Assembly (NCBI GenBank): GCA_035295225.1 | Contig: DATGJI010000058.1 | Location: 62,001 to 126,000, forward strand | From: Candidatus Eremiobacteraceae bacterium | GTDB lineage: Bacteria; Vulcanimicrobiota; Vulcanimicrobiia; Eremiobacterales; Eremiobacteraceae | Direction: 5' to 3' | Length of the DNA: 64,000 nucleotides | Shown: positions 54,828 through 64,000 of the stretch, one piece after another | Position numbering within the stretch: position 1 is the stretch's first letter | Layout: every line of letters starts with the position of its first letter | Program-made: the position numbers and the translations under genes | Notes under the pieces: model-generated | What the model saw: only the letters and a program-made list of their open reading frames with translations | Told to the model about the DNA's origin: nothing | The model's database searches: none

Positions 54828-55511
54828 ATGGCCTCAGCCGCGCTGCGTGATCTCGGCGTCATCGCCTACGAACCGGCATGGCGCATGCAGAAAGCGATGC
54901 TCGAAGCGCGCGCGGACGGTCTGATCGGCGACACCTTCCTCCTCTGCGAGCATACGCCGGTCATCACGATGGGCAAGTCCGGCAAGAAGCACAACTTGCT
55001 CGTCGCCGCCGAAGATCTGCGCCGGCGCGGCGTCGACTATTTCGAGGTGGAGCGCGGCGGCGACCTCACTTATCACGGTCCCGGGCAACTTGTCGGCTAT
55101 CCGATCTTCAAACTCGAGCGCTTGCGCGAAGTGCAAGGCTTCGTGCGGCGCATGGAAGAGAGCATAATCCGAGCGCTCGCTCATTTCGGCGTGGAAGGCG
55201 TGCGCCGCAGCGATCATCCCGGCGTGTTCGTGCGCGACGCGAAGGTCGCATCGATCGGTGCCGCCGTTCGCCGCAGCGTCACGTATCACGGCTTCGCGCT
55301 CGACGTGTGCACGGATCTCTCGTACTACCGCTTGATAAACCCGTGCGGCATGCCGGAGGTTGCGGTCACGACCGTCTCGTTGGCTGCCGGACGCGAGGTC
55401 GGCATACCTAAGATGAAGCAACCCTTGCTCGACGCGTTCGCCGCCGTCTTCGATCTGACGTTCATCAACCAGCCTGAAGGGGCCGACTTTGTGTCGGCCC
55501 AAGTGTCGTAG
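54828..55511 (+). CDS. lipB: octanoyl-[ACP]:protein octanoyltransferase
   Basis: LipB moves octanoate from ACP to the lipoyl-domain Lys, the first step of lipoylation. The 227-residue protein has PVITMGKSGKKHNLL, VERGGDLTYHGPGQLVGYPI, the catalytic Lys in DAKVASIGAAVRRSVTYHG and the catalytic Cys in INPCGMPEVAVTTV. The last dozen residues (PEGADFVSAQVS) are read from a family A repeat (55475-55500), so the C terminus has been replaced or extended by it. The tail lies outside the conserved core, so function is probably kept. lipA starts 3 bases after the stop. Confidence 0.96.
   Translation: MASAALRDLGVIAYEPAWRMQKAMLEARADGLIGDTFLLCEHTPVITMGKSGKKHNLLVAAEDLRRRGVDYFEVERGGDLTYHGPGQLVGYPIFKLERLREVQGFVRRMEESIIRALAHFGVEGVRRSDHPGVFVRDAKVASIGAAVRRSVTYHGFALDVCTDLSYYRLINPCGMPEVAVTTVSLAAGREVGIPKMKQPLLDAFAAVFDLTFINQPEGADFVSAQVS
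55475..55500. repeat. family A palindrome inside the lipB 3' end
   Basis: TGAAGGGGCCGAC-TTTGT-GTCGGCCC, in frame with lipB. It also occupies the usual position for a lipA ribosome-binding site; none is visible before the lipA ATG. Confidence 0.85.
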
Positions 55512-55514
55512 CCC

Positions 55515-56375
55515 ATGATAGCCCGCAAACCCGAGTGGCTCAAAGTCAAATTGCCGAGCGGCGACAATTACGAGCGCTTGCGCGGCATCGTGAAAGAACG
55601 CGGCCTCCACACCGTCTGCCAGGAAGCCATGTGTCCGAACATCGCCGAGTGCTGGGGCGTCGGTACGGGGACGTTCATGATCTTGGGCGACACGTGCACA
55701 CGCGGTTGCCGCTTCTGCAACGTCAAGACCGGTCTGCCGAATCCGGTTGATCCGCTCGAAGCCTACAAGCTCGCGCGTTCGATTGAAGATCTAGGCTTGA
55801 ACTACGCGGTGATCACGTGCGTTGATCGCGATGATCTACCGGACGGCGGCGCCGCTGCAATGGCTGCTGCGATCCGCGCGATACGTGCACGCACGCCGCA
55901 CGTCAAGGTCGAGGTGTTGACTTCGGACTATCGCGGCGACCTCACCGCGGTGCGGACGGTACTCGACGCCGAGCCGGACGTCTACGCGCACAACATCGAA
56001 ACGACGAGGACATTGACACCGCGCGTGCGTGATCGTCGCTGCGGCTATGACCAGACGCTGAACGTCCTCGATTATGCGAAACGGCAGCGCCCTGACAACT
56101 ATACGAAGTCGAGCATCATGCTCGGTCTCGGAGAGACCGATGATGACGTCCTTCAGGCAGCACGCGATTTGCGTGGCGTCGGCGTCGATATCATCACATT
56201 TGGCCAGTATTTGCAGCCTACGAAGAAGCACCTCAACGTCGTGGAATTCGTGACGCCCGAGAAATTCGCATGGTTCGCGACGCAGGTGAAGCCGATGGGC
56301 TTTCATCAAGTCGTGAGCGGGCCGCTCGTGCGCTCGTCGTATCACGCGGAACAAGCGTTCACAACGATCGTCTAG
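55515..56375 (+). CDS. lipA: lipoyl synthase
   Basis: LipA is a radical-SAM enzyme that inserts two sulfurs into the octanoyl chain on E2. The 286-residue protein carries the auxiliary-cluster cysteines (HTVCQEAMCPNIAECWGVG), the radical-SAM CX3CX2C motif (DTCTRGCRFCNVKTG) and the C-terminal SSYHAEQ element (the Ser binds the auxiliary cluster). KPEWLKVKLPSGDNYERLRG at the start is typical. Together with lipB it completes de novo lipoylation for the complex encoded upstream. No Shine-Dalgarno sequence is seen, so translation may be coupled to lipB. Confidence 0.97.
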   Translation: MIARKPEWLKVKLPSGDNYERLRGIVKERGLHTVCQEAMCPNIAECWGVGTGTFMILGDTCTRGCRFCNVKTGLPNPVDPLEAYKLARSIEDLGLNYAVITCVDRDDLPDGGAAAMAAAIRAIRARTPHVKVEVLTSDYRGDLTAVRTVLDAEPDVYAHNIETTRTLTPRVRDRRCGYDQTLNVLDYAKRQRPDNYTKSSIMLGLGETDDDVLQAARDLRGVGVDIITFGQYLQPTKKHLNVVEFVTPEKFAWFATQVKPMGFHQVVSGPLVRSSYHAEQAFTTIV

Positions 56376-56380
56376 AGTTT

Positions 56381-56510
56381 TGAAGGGGCCGACGCTAGTC
56401 GGCTCAGGTTACGTTCGCTGGGCCGACTAGCGTCGGCCCCTTCAAACAAATGGTTCGCTGGGCCGACTAGCGTCGGCCCCTTCAAACAAATGGCCCCTTC
56501 AAACAAATGG
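56381..56510. repeat. array of family A palindromes with a partial copy
   Basis: One copy in TGAAGGGGCC orientation, two inverted copies ending GTCGGCCCCTTCAAACAAATGG, and a truncated unit keeping only GGCCCCTTCAAACAAATGG. The repeated tails show recent local duplication between the convergent lipA and birA genes. Confidence 0.9.
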
Positions 56511-56516
56511 CCGCAA

Positions 56517-57317
56517 CTAAACGGCGCGGACGTCGCCTAACGTCACGCGCACGTCGCCTTTCGAAGTGCGCAGCAAGAGTGCGCCATCCGAACCGACGCC
56601 GAGCACCGATCCTTCATGCGACACTGAACCGTCGAGTGCTTTCACTGCCACCGTCTGGCCACTGAGCGCGGCTTCTGCCGCCCATCGTTCGACGACGCGC
56701 GCCGGATAGCGAAGCAGCTCGTCAAACGATTGCTCGTACTCTGTGAGCAGCGTCACAAGCAGGGCGGTACGATCGATCAGCGATCCGGAGCCGTCCGTCA
56801 ACCATGCGGCGTCGAGATCGGACGGTACTTTCTTCGGTCGATTGACGTTGATGCCGGCGCCGACGACGACCCGTGACGACGCACCGATGGACCGCGCCTC
56901 GCACAAGATCCCGGCACACTTGCGTGCCCGCAAAAGCAGGTCGTTCGGCCATTTGAAGGCCGTCGCGACGTGCGCGACGCGCTCTATCGCACCCCGTATC
57001 GCGAGCGCTGCCCAGAAGCCGACGGCCGGCAGGCTCGCATGGGGTATCTCGGTTGGAAGGATCGTGGAACAGAGCAAACCCGCGGCGGGCGGCGACGCCC
57101 ACGAGCGGCCGCCTCGGCCTCTTCCGGCCTCCTGTGACTCCGTAACAAATGATATGCCAAGCGCATCATATGCATACAGTGACTCGAGCGCGCGAGCGTT
57201 GGTCGAGTCCACCGTGACCGAATAACGAACCCGACCGAACCTCGGCAACGCTGCGACGCCGGCCGCGATCGCGACCTCATCGAGCAGCACGGGCGGGAAC
57301 GACGCATCGGCGGTCAA
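56517..57317 (-). CDS. birA: biotin-[acetyl-CoA-carboxylase] ligase
   Basis: BirA attaches biotin to its carrier domain through biotinyl-AMP. The TTG at 57317 has GAGGTG six bases upstream and avoids overlap with the divergent regulator gene; GTG 57326 is an alternative. The 266-residue protein has VDSTNARALESL, the biotin loop ESQEAGRGRGGRSWASPPA, FKWPNDLLLRARKCAGILCE and VVVGAGINVNRP. The C-terminal SH3-like cap is VKALDGSVSHEGSVLGVGSD. There is no N-terminal helix-turn-helix, so it is the monofunctional type and not a repressor. Confidence 0.94.
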   Translation of the reverse strand: MTADASFPPVLLDEVAIAAGVAALPRFGRVRYSVTVDSTNARALESLYAYDALGISFVTESQEAGRGRGGRSWASPPAAGLLCSTILPTEIPHASLPAVGFWAALAIRGAIERVAHVATAFKWPNDLLLRARKCAGILCEARSIGASSRVVVGAGINVNRPKKVPSDLDAAWLTDGSGSLIDRTALLVTLLTEYEQSFDELLRYPARVVERWAAEAALSGQTVAVKALDGSVSHEGSVLGVGSDGALLLRTSKGDVRVTLGDVRAV

Positions 57318-57365
57318 CGGATACACCTCGGAAAAAGATGGAACGAATTCCGGAGGACAACGGTC

Positions 57366-58157
57366 TTGGCGCGTAAAGTGACGATCAAAGAACTCGCAGT
57401 TCGCCTCAACGTCTCGGTGCCGACGCTTCGCAAGTACGGCGAGTGCGGCCTGTTGGACGTCGACTCGGTGCAAGGGCGCACCAACCTCTTCGACGAGGAA
57501 GAAGCGGTCGCGCGCGTCGACGAGATCAACCGTCTCAAGAGCAAAGGCTACTCGCTCTCGCTGATACGAGAGAAACTCGACGCACGTCCGTCCGGGTTCG
57601 CGCCGCTCGATCTCGGCATCGCCGGGCCGAACGTCTCACACGGGCGCCACGTGCTCTACGTCGTGCAGGATCTTGACGAATACCACGCATTTGCGCGCGA
57701 CTTCATCGTCAACGCGCTGCGCGGGGATCAGGCGGTCATGCTCGTCGTGCATCCGGATAATCGCGAACCGCTCGAACATCTCGTCGCGGCGAGCGGCTTC
57801 GATCTTCAGCAGCTCGAGAAGTCGAGGCAGCTCACGTTCACGTGGTTCGAGTCTGCGCCGGCGCACCTCGTCGCGTCTCAGCAGGTGGATGCATTCCAGG
57901 ACACCGTCATGGGTATCCTCAACGCGGGCTGGCAATCGCTTCGATTGCTCGGTCACCCCGAGATGGATCCCGACGGCACGGATGACTCGGTGCTCGCGGC
58001 GTACGAAGCGCACATCACGCAGTGGGCGGCCAAACTCCCGATCATCGTCGTCTGCACCTGGATGGCGAGCAACGGCAACGCGGACATACTCTTACGGCTG
58101 CAGCATCACCATCGCGAGTTCGTGCACCGTGAAAGCGTGTTCTTCCGCGCTTCCTAG
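57366..58157 (+). CDS. MerR-type regulator fused to a MEDS sensory domain
   Basis: A strong GGAGGA precedes the TTG start. Residues 1-75 form a MerR-like winged helix (VTIKELAVRLNVSVPTLRKY, NLFDEEEAVARVDEINRLKS, KGYSLSLIREKLD). From about residue 95 the protein matches MEDS (methanogen/methylotroph DcmR sensory) domains: HVLYVVQDLDEYHAFARDFI, VNALRGDQAVMLVVHPDN, then a DxFQ-type region and IIVVCTWMASNGNADILLRL. MEDS domains are thought to sense small hydrocarbon derivatives. The gene ends next to the glycosyltransferase gene, a likely target or partner, although that is only inferred from position. Confidence 0.82.
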   Translation: MARKVTIKELAVRLNVSVPTLRKYGECGLLDVDSVQGRTNLFDEEEAVARVDEINRLKSKGYSLSLIREKLDARPSGFAPLDLGIAGPNVSHGRHVLYVVQDLDEYHAFARDFIVNALRGDQAVMLVVHPDNREPLEHLVAASGFDLQQLEKSRQLTFTWFESAPAHLVASQQVDAFQDTVMGILNAGWQSLRLLGHPEMDPDGTDDSVLAAYEAHITQWAAKLPIIVVCTWMASNGNADILLRLQHHHREFVHRESVFFRAS

Positions 58158-58177
58158 TTGACCCAAGCGACGATCGC

Positions 58178-58206
58178 AAAAGGGGCCGGCCGAGAGGTCG
58201 GCCCCT
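58178..58206. repeat. family A palindrome
   Basis: AAAAGGGGCCGGCC-GAGAG-GTCGGCCCCTA between the MEDS regulator and the glycosyltransferase; the latter's reading frame is open through the repeat but the ATG at 58230 lies after it. Confidence 0.85.
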
Positions 58207-58229
58207 ACGCATGTAGCGTACACCCGTGC

Positions 58230-59474
58230 ATGGCGACGTCCTACGTGATGCTGTCGTTCGAAGGTCCCGACGTGTATAGCCGCGCCGGCGGTCTCGGCGT
58301 GCGCGCTGCCGAATTGTCGACCGCGCTCGCAGCGCGCGGCGCCCAGACGGATCTCTATTTCGTCGGCGATCCCGAACTCGCGCCGACGGAGACGCCCACG
58401 CCTGGGCTCACGTGGCATCGCTGGTGTCAGTGGATCTCGCGCTATCATCCCGACGGCGTCTACGACGGCGAGTGGGGAAAAGTGCTCGACTATCAGCGCA
58501 CGATCCCACAACGGGTCGTAGACGAACACGTGAAGCCGGCAGCCGAACGCGGCGGCCGCGTCGTCGTGCTCGCCGAAGAATGGCAGACGACGCAGACCGC
58601 GATCATGATCCGTCAACTCGCCGATGTCGTCGGCTGTGGCGGGGCCGTCGATATCCTATGGAATGCGAACAACGTCTACGGTTTCGACCGGATCGATTGG
58701 CGGCGGCTCCAACGCGCCACGACGGTCACCACGGTAAGCCGTTGGATGAAACACATGATGGCGGCCGTCGGCCAGGATCCGCTGATCATCCCGAACGGCA
58801 TCCCAAAGGCGCGCCTTGCCGCGAAGCCACCGCCGAAATATGTCGGCGAGATCTCGCGCGCGCTCGGCGCCGGTATCGGGCTCGTAAAATTTGGCAGATT
58901 CGATCCGGACAAACGCTGGCTCATGGCTGTGGATGCGGTCGCTGAACTCAAGCGCATCGGGCGCCGTCCGAAACTTGTGATGCGCGGCGGGTCGGAGCCG
59001 CACGGCAACGCGGTGCGCGAACGAGTGCGCGCACGCGGCCTTTCCCATCATGTCGTGCGCTCGGTGCCGAACGGTCTTGCAGCGGCAATTGCGAGCGCAG
59101 TCGAGGATGTGGTCGAACTGCAATACTTCGTCTCGGATGCCGATCGCGACGCGTTGTACGCCGCCGCCGACGCGGTGCTAGCGAACAGCGGCCGCGAACC
59201 GTTCGGGCTCGTCGGATTGGAAGTGATGGCGGTCGGCGGCGTGGCGGTCACGGGTGCGACCGGCGAGGATTACGCGCTGCCCTTTGACAACGCGCTGGTG
59301 GTCGATACCAACGACGGCACGGAATTGGCCTCGTACGTCGCGCGGCTCCAGGACATGCCCGAGCTTCAGAAAAACATACGGGCCAGAGGCCTGGAAACGG
59401 CTGCCCGGTTCACATGGGACCATGCCGTCGACATCCTCGAGCGGAAGATAGAGTACGTGCGGCTGGCGCGATAG
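58230..59474 (+). CDS. GT4-like glycosyltransferase
   Basis: This 414-residue enzyme should transfer sugar from a nucleotide donor in the cytoplasm. The ATG at 58230 follows the repeat and yields MATSYVMLSFEGPDVYSRAG with a GGLG acceptor/donor loop like glycogen-synthase-type GT-B enzymes. Other signs are NANNVYGFDRIDWRRLQRAT, TVSRWMKHMM, IIPNGIP, KFGRFDPDKRWLMAVDAV and the donor-binding EX7E motif in REPFGLVGLEVMAVGGVAVT. No ribosome-binding site is evident, so it may be translated together with the regulator upstream. The product sugar is unknown. Confidence 0.88.
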   Translation: MATSYVMLSFEGPDVYSRAGGLGVRAAELSTALAARGAQTDLYFVGDPELAPTETPTPGLTWHRWCQWISRYHPDGVYDGEWGKVLDYQRTIPQRVVDEHVKPAAERGGRVVVLAEEWQTTQTAIMIRQLADVVGCGGAVDILWNANNVYGFDRIDWRRLQRATTVTTVSRWMKHMMAAVGQDPLIIPNGIPKARLAAKPPPKYVGEISRALGAGIGLVKFGRFDPDKRWLMAVDAVAELKRIGRRPKLVMRGGSEPHGNAVRERVRARGLSHHVVRSVPNGLAAAIASAVEDVVELQYFVSDADRDALYAAADAVLANSGREPFGLVGLEVMAVGGVAVTGATGEDYALPFDNALVVDTNDGTELASYVARLQDMPELQKNIRARGLETAARFTWDHAVDILERKIEYVRLAR

Positions 59475-59509
59475 CGTGCCTGCCGCACGTTCGCGAAAGG
59501 AATTCTTTA

Positions 59510-61350
<1,841 letters not shown>

Positions 61351-61367
61351 ATGGAGGTGGCCGGCGC

Positions 61368-61441
61368 GGGCCTGTAGCTCAGTTGGTCAGAGCGGCCGGC
61401 TCATAACCGGTTGGTCGCAGGTTCAAGTCCTGCCGGGCCCA
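61368..61441 (+). tRNA. tRNA with CAU anticodon, probably tRNA-Ile2 (lysidine type)
   Basis: The 74-base cloverleaf has acceptor arms GGGCCTG / CGGGCCC with discriminator A, a D arm with GCTC/GAGC, anticodon stem GCCGG / CCGGT around loop CTCATAA, variable loop TGGTC and T arm GCAGG / CCTGC. No CCA is encoded. The TTGGTCGC-GGTTCAAGTCC part resembles E. coli ileX more than elongator tRNA-Met, so it probably reads AUA after lysidine modification by TilS. Elongator Met remains possible. Confidence 0.9.
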
Positions 61442-61457
61442 AACGGTCGAACTGTGC

Positions 61458-61530
61458 GCCCCCATCGTCTAGAGGCCTAGGACACCGCCCTTTCACGGCG
61501 GCGACGGGGATTCGAATTCCCCTGGGGGTA
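61458..61530 (+). tRNA. tRNA-Glu (UUC)
   Basis: The 73-base cloverleaf has acceptor arms GCCCCCA / TGGGGGT (G-U first pair) with discriminator A, anticodon stem CCGCC / GGCGG around CTTTCAC (anticodon TTC) and T arm GGGGA / TCCCC with loop TTCGAAT. It follows the CAU tRNA by 16 bases and should be cotranscribed with it. No CCA is encoded. Confidence 0.95.
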
Positions 61531-61553
61531 CATCGTCTTAACGAGCAACGCCC

Positions 61554-62018
61554 ATGCTTCGAAAAGTTACTCTGATCGCCGTGCCGCTACTCGTGATCGC
61601 GGCGAGTTCGCTGTCGCCACTCGACGCGAGTACTACAGGCGTGCTGAGCGGGCATATCTTCGACGAGCACTTTGACGGCACGCGCTTGCCATTTCTTCAG
61701 GGGCCGGTGCGCGTCGACGCTTGTCGCGCGTTCCAAGCTTCAGCCTGCGTAGAGACAACGCCGAATTCGCGCGGTTTCTTTTCGTTTATTTCCCTCAGCC
61801 CTGGAGGTTATTTCTTGCGAGCAGCAGTGGCCGGAACGTCAATAGGATCGACGGGTTGCGCCCGATACGTCGTAGATGCCGATGGCCTAACGGTCGCTGA
61901 TCTGGGCATGTATGACAGTTCCAAGATTATCGCCGACTGTTTCGAAGTGCAAACTATCTACCCAGAGACCACCGCGTCAGTGTACTCGTTCGACGGAGGC
62001 GGCTATTGGGAACCATGA
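61554..62018 (+). CDS. secreted protein of unknown function
   Basis: The 154-residue protein has a signal peptide (MLRKVTLIAVPLLVIAASSL, then SPLDAS). The mature part looks like one carboxypeptidase-regulatory or SpaA-like beta-sandwich: GVLSGHIFDEHFDG near the start, NSRGFFSFISLSPGGYFLRA in the middle and GLTVADLGMYD later. It has four Cys residues after the signal (DACRAF, SACVET, TGCARY, ADCFEV), enough for two disulfides, consistent with export. I recognise no specific family, and it lies alone after the tRNAs. Confidence 0.65.
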   Translation: MLRKVTLIAVPLLVIAASSLSPLDASTTGVLSGHIFDEHFDGTRLPFLQGPVRVDACRAFQASACVETTPNSRGFFSFISLSPGGYFLRAAVAGTSIGSTGCARYVVDADGLTVADLGMYDSSKIIADCFEVQTIYPETTASVYSFDGGGYWEP

Positions 62019-62066
62019 CTTCTCGGTGGCCATTCGCTTTGTCGACTGCCGACTTGCGATGGAACA

Positions 62067-62321
62067 ATGACTCTATCTGATTGGAGCTCGCTGTTCTTTG
62101 CCCGATTGGGCGAGAAGACAAAGGGATTCGCGGCGCCATCGGGCCCCGATGAAGACGGTCACTATGCAACAAAGCTTAACGGCAAGGATCTTTTTGTGAT
62201 GGGCTGCGATGACTGTTTTGCAACCGTGTGGTTTGAAGGTTCTCCCGTTTGCGACTATTCAAACGCATCCGCCACCGACGCCAAAGAAGCCGCGTTGTTC
62301 ATCGCGTCCGCGGCCGCGTAG
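62067..62321 (+). CDS. small soluble protein of unknown function
   Basis: The 84-residue frame opens at ATG 62067 without a good Shine-Dalgarno sequence. The product (MTLSDWSSLFFARLGEKTKG, FVMGCDDCFATVWFEGSPVC and an Ala-rich end) has a CDDC motif plus a third Cys that could bind metal or form a redox pair. No family is recognised. Its place between two secreted-protein genes and its normal codon use support it weakly. Confidence 0.5.
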   Translation: MTLSDWSSLFFARLGEKTKGFAAPSGPDEDGHYATKLNGKDLFVMGCDDCFATVWFEGSPVCDYSNASATDAKEAALFIASAAA

Positions 62322-62336
62322 TTCGAAGTTCGATCG

Positions 62337-63854
62337 TCACCTCGCGCTGCCCGCTGGCGTAAGGAACAGCTTGAGATCCGGATAGTCGATGACGATGTTG
62401 AACGGGCTGAGCACGCCCTCGCCGAGTATACCTTCGGCACCGGTGTTGAATGACTCACCTTGCGGAAATCCCAGCGGCATAACCGGAACGAGATCTTGTT
62501 CGAACGGGCCAACCTTCAAACTGTGAAGCCTTCCGGCCTCGGCGAAAGAGGGCGTATTGAAGCTGATGATCGTGCCATCCGAATCGGCGACCTCTGGGTG
62601 ACGTTTCATGTAGATCTGCCACAACGCGACCGACGATTGGAAACTGGGCGATAGCAGCATGTATGCCCGCTGCTTATCATTGAACGTCACGATGGTCTGC
62701 GCGATTCCCTGATCCAAGGCGATCGGCAGCGGATACGCGTTTGGCGGCGCATGAAACTTGGCGGGGTCCGAAAATGTTATCGTCTTCCAGTCGAAATTCA
62801 CCGATGTGATAGCCTTTGCAAAGAGATCGAGCCCGATATACCCATCGAAGGGCGTAAATCCATCAGCGAGATTGTTGCTAAAGACTTCGACTTGGACGTT
62901 GTTCAAAGCGAGTCCGCCGATTTGAATCGCAGCCTTCTTCGTGCTGACGAGATCATCGGGATTGAAAAAATCAAAGCGAGCGTCGGTGGAATCGACCAAC
63001 CTTGCTCGTTCAGCCATCAAAGGATCCACGGAAATCCCGCTGATCATCGTATCGATGGCGAAATGGCCCGAATAGCCGTTAATAGACGCATTCACGATGA
63101 TGCCGCCATGAGGATCGAACGGTACGGTGACGCTCCCGCCTGTTGGGAACGAGATGTAGTTCTGGGGCGGCGGAGCGGATAGTTCGTCGGCGGCGACCGG
63201 TACATCCCAATCGAACTTTGTGACCGAGATCGTGTCGCCGTTGATGCGTCGTGTCGTCGCGACCTGAACCGCTCCGAAGGTCTTGTAATCGGCGTACTCT
63301 TCGCGTATGGCGTCGCCATCTGGATCGACGATGACCTGGTCCACAAGCCATGTCATTCGATCAAAATACACGTCGGCAGGCATCCCGCCGGCGGGATGGA
63401 TGCGCACGACATACGCGCTCCGAGTCGTGTCATGGAGCTCTGCGGAGAGCGACGCATCGTATCCCTCAGAATCCACGACCGCCCACGACACATCGAACGG
63501 CCGAGAATAGCCGCCGTCCGCGGTCACTGTGTCGTTCGCAGAACCACGCCAAAAATCCGAACCGTCGAAGCCGTTGGTCGTGACGCCGCCTGCGTACGTC
63601 CTGTCTTCGCGATACAGCGCGCCGGCTCGCCTGAGCGTCACGAGCGCTGCGTGGCGGCCGCCGTTGAAATCAACCCACGAATCCGAACTCTTCATCACGA
63701 ACGCTTTTGCACGGCCGTCGCTCAACGAATAGCCGACAGCGGTTGCATGTTTCACAAAGATCATTGCGGGCGTGATGTCCTCGGCGCGCGACATGCTGGT
63801 GCCCGCCACTACAAATGCTAGCATCGCCGCAAATAAAAATATCGGTGTCCGCAT
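62337..63854 (-). CDS. secreted protein with degenerate retropepsin-like domain
   Basis: The ATG at 63854 has GGGGGCG upstream and starts a clear signal peptide (MRTPIFLFAAMLAFVVAGTS, then MSRA). Residues of about 30-250 form a domain resembling outer-membrane lipoprotein-sorting folds (VDFNGGRHAALVTLRRAGAL, DVYFDRMTWLVDQVIVDPDG). The second half has clan-AA features: GGIIVNASINGYSGHFAIDT, the flap-like FDGYIGLDLFAKAITSVNFD, and GILGEGVLSPFNIVIDY. The catalytic triplet would be DTM instead of DTG, so proteolysis is doubtful. The 505-residue protein resembles the one at 2563-4083 only in this second part. Confidence 0.72.
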   Translation of the reverse strand: MRTPIFLFAAMLAFVVAGTSMSRAEDITPAMIFVKHATAVGYSLSDGRAKAFVMKSSDSWVDFNGGRHAALVTLRRAGALYREDRTYAGGVTTNGFDGSDFWRGSANDTVTADGGYSRPFDVSWAVVDSEGYDASLSAELHDTTRSAYVVRIHPAGGMPADVYFDRMTWLVDQVIVDPDGDAIREEYADYKTFGAVQVATTRRINGDTISVTKFDWDVPVAADELSAPPPQNYISFPTGGSVTVPFDPHGGIIVNASINGYSGHFAIDTMISGISVDPLMAERARLVDSTDARFDFFNPDDLVSTKKAAIQIGGLALNNVQVEVFSNNLADGFTPFDGYIGLDLFAKAITSVNFDWKTITFSDPAKFHAPPNAYPLPIALDQGIAQTIVTFNDKQRAYMLLSPSFQSSVALWQIYMKRHPEVADSDGTIISFNTPSFAEAGRLHSLKVGPFEQDLVPVMPLGFPQGESFNTGAEGILGEGVLSPFNIVIDYPDLKLFLTPAGSAR

Positions 63855-64000
63855 AGAAGCGCCCCCAAACCGATGTCCTTGCACGTCTACTTTGACACCC
63901 TCTGGCCCACGACCTCGACGTCCTCGTGGGCACCCGAGCGCCCGCGCTTTACCTCGAGACATGCTGCCGATCGACGCTCGCCTCTGGGAGTTCCACGGAG
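63855..64000. other. window edge, gene content unresolved
   Basis: An ATG at 63961 on the + strand opens MLPIDARLWEFHG up to the edge and could be the start of a gene, but there is no clear ribosome-binding site. On the minus strand a frame ending SVELPEASVDRQHVSR with TAA near 63948 could be the tail of another gene. The visible 40 bases cannot decide between them. Confidence 0.3.

Noticed and set aside
57318-57473. Longer BirA with N-terminal DNA-binding domain
   Set aside because: The extra 52 residues overlap the divergent MerR-MEDS gene and show no helix-turn-helix pattern.

Overview
The window is GC-rich, densely coding bacterial chromosome. About 62 protein genes and two tRNA genes are supported, and no gap without a gene exceeds 300 bases. 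The housekeeping genes (uvrA, uvrB, ligA, eno, ndk, prs, rplY, pth, pyr genes, lipoylation genes) are intact. An RND efflux permease with a lipid-anchored adaptor and many signal peptides and lipoboxes suggest a two-membrane cell. Gene style and the abundance of short palindromic repeats at gene ends remind me of deep-branching soil lineages such as Eremiobacterota (WPS-2). That placement is inference; marker phylogeny of UvrA, UvrB and LigA would settle it. I see no phage, plasmid, IS element or CRISPR array.

Layout. 1-5212 (minus): ABC exporter, an SUOX-fold secreted protein, an alpha/beta hydrolase, a double retropepsin-like PDZ lipoprotein and a DUF4097-like secreted protein. 5404-9574: small membrane protein, an OmpR-type two-component pair, a LigT-type RNA phosphodiesterase, a VOC protein and a 49-residue orphan with its own terminator. 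9733-12909: pyrK-pyrD-pyrF-pyrE. 12913-15311 (minus): prs-rplY-pth. 15466-19202: uvrB, Uma2, patatin. 19278-23026 (minus): three secreted repeat proteins. 23130-29255 (minus): efflux operon adaptor-RND-DHA2 MFS. 29354-38463: HAD phosphatase, DUF1036 protein, uvrA, a PilZ pair behind a CRP-like box, ligA, Cof-type HAD and a cytochrome c.

38541-49662: acpS-nnr, an archaemetzincin lacking the catalytic Glu, DUF4760-NUDIX-Uma2, thiolase, methyltransferase, aldehyde dehydrogenase, a second copy of the secreted Gly-repeat family and several small genes. 49928-56375: a complete 2-oxoacid dehydrogenase operon (E1alpha, E1beta, E2, E3) with lipB and lipA, so the complex and the pathway that lipoylates its E2 are made together. 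56517-61530: birA, a MerR-MEDS regulator, a glycosyltransferase, ndk, eno, and tRNA-Ile2(CAU)-tRNA-Glu(UUC) behind a clear sigma70-type promoter. 61554-64000: secreted hypotheticals.

Three families of short palindromic repeats recur at gene boundaries: A, around GGGGCCGAC-GTCGGCCCC; B, GGCGGACC-GGTCCGCC; C, GGGCAAGC-GCTTGCCC or GGGCGAGC-GCTCGCCC. Several copies run into genes and provide stop codons or the last residues (pyrF, Uma2, lipB, eno). This repeat-gene interplay, the two-copy secreted family, the degenerate archaemetzincin and the candidate structured RNA at 46595-46668 are the least ordinary parts of the window.
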